64,000 bases of DNA, taken from assembly GCA_965199665.1 (NCBI GenBank), contig OZ241208.1:1984001-2048000 (forward strand). Reading direction: 5' to 3'. The notes under the pieces were generated by a model. The model had not been told where the DNA came from and did not search any database. It saw only the letters and a list, made by a program, of their open reading frames with translations. This DNA is from JAVVHH01 sp965199665 (GTDB lineage Bacteria > Pseudomonadota > Alphaproteobacteria > Acetobacterales > Acetobacteraceae). The stretch's first letter is position 1. Each line of letters starts with the position of its first letter. Shown one piece after another: positions 61,086 to 64,000 of the stretch. The position numbers and the translations under genes were made by a program.

Positions 61086-61761
61086 TGGCGCGGGCGGCCT
61101 CGGCCGGGTCGGCGGCGCCGGTGATCGGCCGGCCGACGACGAGGTAGTCGGCCCCCCGTTCGACCGCGGCGTCCGGCGTGGCCGCCCGCTTCTGGTCGTG
61201 ATGGTCGGCGCCGGCGAGCCGGATGCCGGGCGTGCCTACCAACAGATCGGCCCTCCCGGCCCGGCGCCGGATCGCGTCCGGATCGTCCGCGGCTGACGCG
61301 ATGACCCCGTCGCACCCGGCCTCGGCCGCTGCGCGCACCCGCAGGTCGACGATCTCCTGCAATGGCCGGTCGTAGCCCATCGCGCGCAACGCAGCGTCGT
61401 CCTGGCTGGTGAGCACGGAGATGGCGAACACCTGAAGCGCGCTTTCACCCCGCCCGTCCACCGCCGCACGCAGCATGTCGGGATCGCCGTGCACCGTCAC
61501 GATCGACACCCCCCGCGCCGCCGCGGCCGCCACGCCCCGCCGCACGGTCTCCCCGATGTCGTACATCTTGTAGTCGAGGAACACGCGCTTGCCGGATCCG
61601 GTGAGCTCGTCGATCAGCGCATCCACGCCGCGCTGGAAGAACAGCCACATGCCGATCTTGTAGAACGACACGGCCTCGCCGAGCCGGGCCACCAACGCCC
61701 GCGCCTCCTCCAGAGTCGGCACGTCGAGGGCGACGATGAGCCTTTCCTCGATCGATCCCAC
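61033..61761 (-). CDS. pyrF: Orotidine 5'-phosphate decarboxylase
   Basis: Last step of UMP synthesis. The 242-residue product from the GTG at 61761 begins VGSIEERLIVALDVPTLEEA and has the catalytic D63-x-K65-x-x-D68 set in FLDYKMYDIGETV, then TVHGDPDMLRAAV and the phosphate loop DYLVVGRPITGA. The GTG at 61761 is preferred because AGGGAGAAG lies just upstream; a second GTG at 61788 overlaps the isovaleryl-CoA dehydrogenase stop and would add nine residues. Its end overlaps the convergent protease gene. Confidence 0.95.
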   Translation of the reverse strand: MGSIEERLIVALDVPTLEEARALVARLGEAVSFYKIGMWLFFQRGVDALIDELTGSGKRVFLDYKMYDIGETVRRGVAAAAARGVSIVTVHGDPDMLRAAVDGRGESALQVFAISVLTSQDDAALRAMGYDRPLQEIVDLRVRAAAEAGCDGVIASAADDPDAIRRRAGRADLLVGTPGIRLAGADHHDQKRAATPDAAVERGADYLVVGRPITGAADPAEAARAIIALMRQGQARRSPIAT

Positions 61762-61784
61762 CTTCTCCCTCTCGACGCCCGGGG

Positions 61785-62966
61785 TCACGCCGTTTCCCGG
61801 AACAGTTCGCGGCCGATCAGCATGCGGCGGATCTCGCTGGTTCCCGCGCCGATCTCGTAGAGCTTGGCGTCCCGCAACAGCCGGCCAGTCGGGTAGTCGT
61901 TCACGTAGCCGTTGCCGCCCAGCACCTGGATCGCCTCCAGGGCCATCCACGTCGCCCGCTCCGCCGCATACAGGATCGCACCCGCCGCATCCTTGCGGCT
62001 GGTCTCGCCGCGGTCGCAGGCCTTGGCCACCGCGTAGACGTAGGACCGCGCCGCGTTCAGCGTCACGTACATGTCGGCCAGTTTGCCCTGCATGAGCTGG
62101 AACTCGCCGATCGCCTGGCCGAACTGCTTGCGCTCGTGCACGTAGGGCATCACGACGTCCATGCACGCCTGCATGATGCCCAGCGGGCCCGCCGCCAGCA
62201 CCGCGCGCTCGTAATCCAGCCCGCTCATCAGCACGTTGACGCCCCGGCCGACGCCGCCCAGCACGTTCTCCTCCGGCACCTCGACGTCGACGAACACCAG
62301 CTCGCCCGTGTTGGACCCGCGCATCCCCAGCTTGTCCAGCTTCTGCGCGCACGAGAACCCGGCGAAGCCCTTCTCGATCAGGAATGCCGTGATGCCGCGC
62401 GGCCCCGCCTCCGGGTCCGTCTTGGCATACACCACCAGCGTATCGGCCTCCGGCCCGTTGGTGATCCACATCTTGGAACCGTTCAGCACGTAGCGCTCGC
62501 CACGCTTCTCCGCCCGCAGCCGCATCGACACCACGTCCGACCCGGCGCCGGGCTCGCTCATCGCCAGCGCGCCGACATGCTCGCCCGAGACCAGCTTGGC
62601 CAGATAGCGCCCTTTCTGGTCGGCATTGCCGTTCTTGCGGATCTGGTTGACGCAGAGGTTCGAGTGCGCGCCGTAGGACAGCCCCACGCTCGCCGAGGCG
62701 CGGCTGATCTCCTCCATCGCTACGCAGTGCTCGAGGTAGCCCATGCCGGCGCCGCCGTACTCCTCCTCCACCGTGATGCCGAGCACGCCCAGATCGCCCA
62801 TCTTGCGCCACAGGTCGGCCGGGAAATCGTTGTCGCGATCGATGGCGGCGGCGCGCGGCGCGATCTCGTCGGCGGCGAACCCGGCGACGCTGGCCCGAAG
62901 CATGTCGGCCGTCTCCCCGAGATCGAAGTTCAACGAGGCCGGCCGGTTGGAAAGGGTTGCAGACAC
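61785..62966 (-). CDS. ivd: Isovaleryl-CoA dehydrogenase
   Basis: Leucine catabolism enzyme that converts isovaleryl-CoA to 3-methylcrotonyl-CoA, 393 residues. The family signature VGLSYGAHSNLCVNQIRKNG is present, and the catalytic base is Glu253 in SGLDYERAVLAAGPLGIMQA, at the unusual position shared by isovaleryl and long-chain enzymes. Others: MSEPGAGSDVVSMRL, MRGSNTGELVFVDVEVPEEN and AIQVLGGNGYVNDYPTGRL. It is divergent from an acyl-CoA synthetase across 50 bases, a liu-type arrangement, but no methylcrotonyl-CoA carboxylase is in view. Confidence 0.94.
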   Translation of the reverse strand: MSATLSNRPASLNFDLGETADMLRASVAGFAADEIAPRAAAIDRDNDFPADLWRKMGDLGVLGITVEEEYGGAGMGYLEHCVAMEEISRASASVGLSYGAHSNLCVNQIRKNGNADQKGRYLAKLVSGEHVGALAMSEPGAGSDVVSMRLRAEKRGERYVLNGSKMWITNGPEADTLVVYAKTDPEAGPRGITAFLIEKGFAGFSCAQKLDKLGMRGSNTGELVFVDVEVPEENVLGGVGRGVNVLMSGLDYERAVLAAGPLGIMQACMDVVMPYVHERKQFGQAIGEFQLMQGKLADMYVTLNAARSYVYAVAKACDRGETSRKDAAGAILYAAERATWMALEAIQVLGGNGYVNDYPTGRLLRDAKLYEIGAGTSEIRRMLIGRELFRETA

Positions 62967-63016
62967 GGGCTGTTTCCTCTTGTACTTCCGTCCAACTATA
63001 TAGGTAGGGGAACTCG

Positions 63017-64000
63017 ATGAGCACCAGCGCGCCCGGTCACGTCGATGCCCCGAGCTACGTTCATGGCGCGACCGACACCCCGCTGCTCGGCGAAACCATC
63101 GGCCAGAACCTCGACCGCACCGCCGCCCGCGTGCCCGACACGGAAGCCCTCGTGGTGCGCAGCCAGGGTGTGCGCTGGACCTACCGCGAGCTGGCCGAGC
63201 GTGCGGACGCGTTCGCCGCCGGGCTGCTGGCGTTGGGGCTCGAGCGTGGCGACCGGATCGGCATCTGGTCGCTCAACAATGCCGAATGGGTCGTCACCCA
63301 ATTCGCCACCGCCAAGGCCGGGCTCATCCTGGTCAACATCAACCCGGCCTACCGGCTGCACGAACTCGAGTTCGCGCTCAACAAGGTCGGCTGCCGCGCG
63401 CTGATCACGGCGACGCGGTTCAAGACCAGCGACTACCTCGGCATGCTGACCGAACTCGCCCCCGAGCTGCCGACCAGCGCCCCCGGCGCGTTGCACGCCG
63501 CCCGCCTGCCGCAGCTCCGCACCGTGATCCAGATCGGCGGCACCAGCCCCGGCGCCATTCCGTTCGCCGAAGTCGCCGAGCGCGCGACGGCCGAACACCG
63601 GGCCGCCTTGGCCCGCCTGCAGCCGACGTTGCAATTCGACGACGTGGTGAACATCCAGTTCACATCCGGCACCACCGGCAGCCCCAAAGGTGCGGCGCTC
63701 ACCCACCACAACATCCTCAACAATGGCTTCTTCATCGGCGAGGCCATGCGGCTGACCGAGGCCGACCGGATCTGCATCCCGGTGCCGCTCTATCACTGCT
63801 TCGGCATGGTGCTCGGCAACCTCGCCTGCACGACGCACGGCGCCACCATGGTCTATCCCGGCGAGGGGTTCGACCCGCTGGCGACGCTGCAGGCCGCGGC
63901 GGAGGAGCGCTGCACCGGGCTGCACGGCGTGCCGACCATGTTCATCGCCGAGCTGGAACACCCCGACTTCGCCAGCTTCGACCTGTCGCGTCTGCGCACC
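63017..64000 (+). CDS. AMP-binding acyl-CoA synthetase, 5' part (runs off the window)
   Basis: Adenylate-forming acyl-CoA ligase; 328 codons are present of a family near 550. It starts MSTSAPGHVDAPSYVHGATD at an ATG with GTAGGGG 6 bases upstream. Visible motifs are WTYRELAERADAFAAGLLAL, GLILVNINPAYRLHELEFAL, the AMP-binding P-loop FTSGTTGSPKGAALTHHN and IPVPLYHCFGMVLGNL. The C-terminal lid is outside. Its position opposite ivd suggests activation of a branched or medium-chain acid. Substrate not determined. Confidence 0.92.
   Translation, partial: MSTSAPGHVDAPSYVHGATDTPLLGETIGQNLDRTAARVPDTEALVVRSQGVRWTYRELAERADAFAAGLLALGLERGDRIGIWSLNNAEWVVTQFATAKAGLILVNINPAYRLHELEFALNKVGCRALITATRFKTSDYLGMLTELAPELPTSAPGALHAARLPQLRTVIQIGGTSPGAIPFAEVAERATAEHRAALARLQPTLQFDDVVNIQFTSGTTGSPKGAALTHHNILNNGFFIGEAMRLTEADRICIPVPLYHCFGMVLGNLACTTHGATMVYPGEGFDPLATLQAAAEERCTGLHGVPTMFIAELEHPDFASFDLSRLRT

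Overview
This window is GC-rich chromosomal DNA from an alphaproteobacterium. Family content suggests Rhodospirillales or Acetobacterales, but I cannot fix the genus. The evidence is a gcrA cell-cycle regulator, CtrA-like TTAA-N7-TTAA sites, a FlbD-type sigma-54 activator inside a fliF-fliG-fliH-fliN-flbD-flhA-flhF-flhG operon, UPF0262 and DUF983 genes, a ctaC-D-B-(coxF)-G-E-surf1 operon, and PmtA- and AapJQM-type genes. Genes are densely packed, with many ATGA, GTGA or TGATG overlaps. No stretch longer than about 210 bases lacks a gene. I saw no tRNA, rRNA, CRISPR array, insertion sequence or prophage.

Layout. 1-1390 (minus): Cu/Zn superoxide dismutase and the N-terminal half of a glutathione reductase, with its own promoter and a possible coupled leader peptide. 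1527-4205 (plus): a Pro-rich probable lipoprotein, DUF983, UPF0262 and a thiolase. 4265-19914: flagellar region. flgE-flgK-flgL run on the minus strand; fliK-flgD and then a small membrane protein and fliF through flhG run on the plus strand. The flgE/fliK divergent gap carries two good sigma-54 promoters, and the fliF operon has a near-perfect CtrA box. This resembles the Caulobacter flagellar hierarchy (CtrA to early genes including flbD, then sigma-54/FlbD to hook and filament-junction genes). 19960-23395 (plus): OpgC-like acyltransferase, SGNH hydrolase, an orphan NepR-like anti-sigma factor and mtnA.

23377-34544 (minus): an envelope lipid block (lpxL, lpxK, waaA, DUF374 acyltransferase), a GT4 glycosyltransferase with an LpxH-like metallophosphoesterase, a Tim44-like protein, then pmbA, an M16 peptidase, thrC and a small acidic protein. 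34638-41910 (minus): the aa3-type cytochrome c oxidase operon with its assembly factors and a trailing M32 carboxypeptidase. 42005-48523 (minus): PmtA-like methyltransferase, gcrA (with a possible DnaA box and a GANTC site upstream), PaaI-type thioesterase, a TPR protein, glcF-glcE-glcD glycolate oxidase and ribosomal protein L36.

48645-52449 (plus): a two-helix membrane protein and an amino-acid ABC importer (binding protein plus two permeases, no ATPase). 52450-55438 (minus): a heme-oxygenase-like diiron protein overlapping a methyltransferase, a MarC protein and an Lrp/AsnC regulator. 55567-61085 (plus): a fused indolepyruvate ferredoxin oxidoreductase, an acyl-CoA dehydrogenase and a double-motif aspartyl protease. 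61033-62966 (minus): pyrF and isovaleryl-CoA dehydrogenase, divergent from a truncated acyl-CoA synthetase that leaves the window at 64000.

Best candidates for something undescribed are the methyltransferase/heme-oxygenase-like pair, the small flagellar-locus membrane protein with its perfect 11-bp palindrome, the leader ORF before the glutathione reductase gene, and the inferred leaderless fliK transcript. No search or computation could be run, so all family calls rest on reading motifs.
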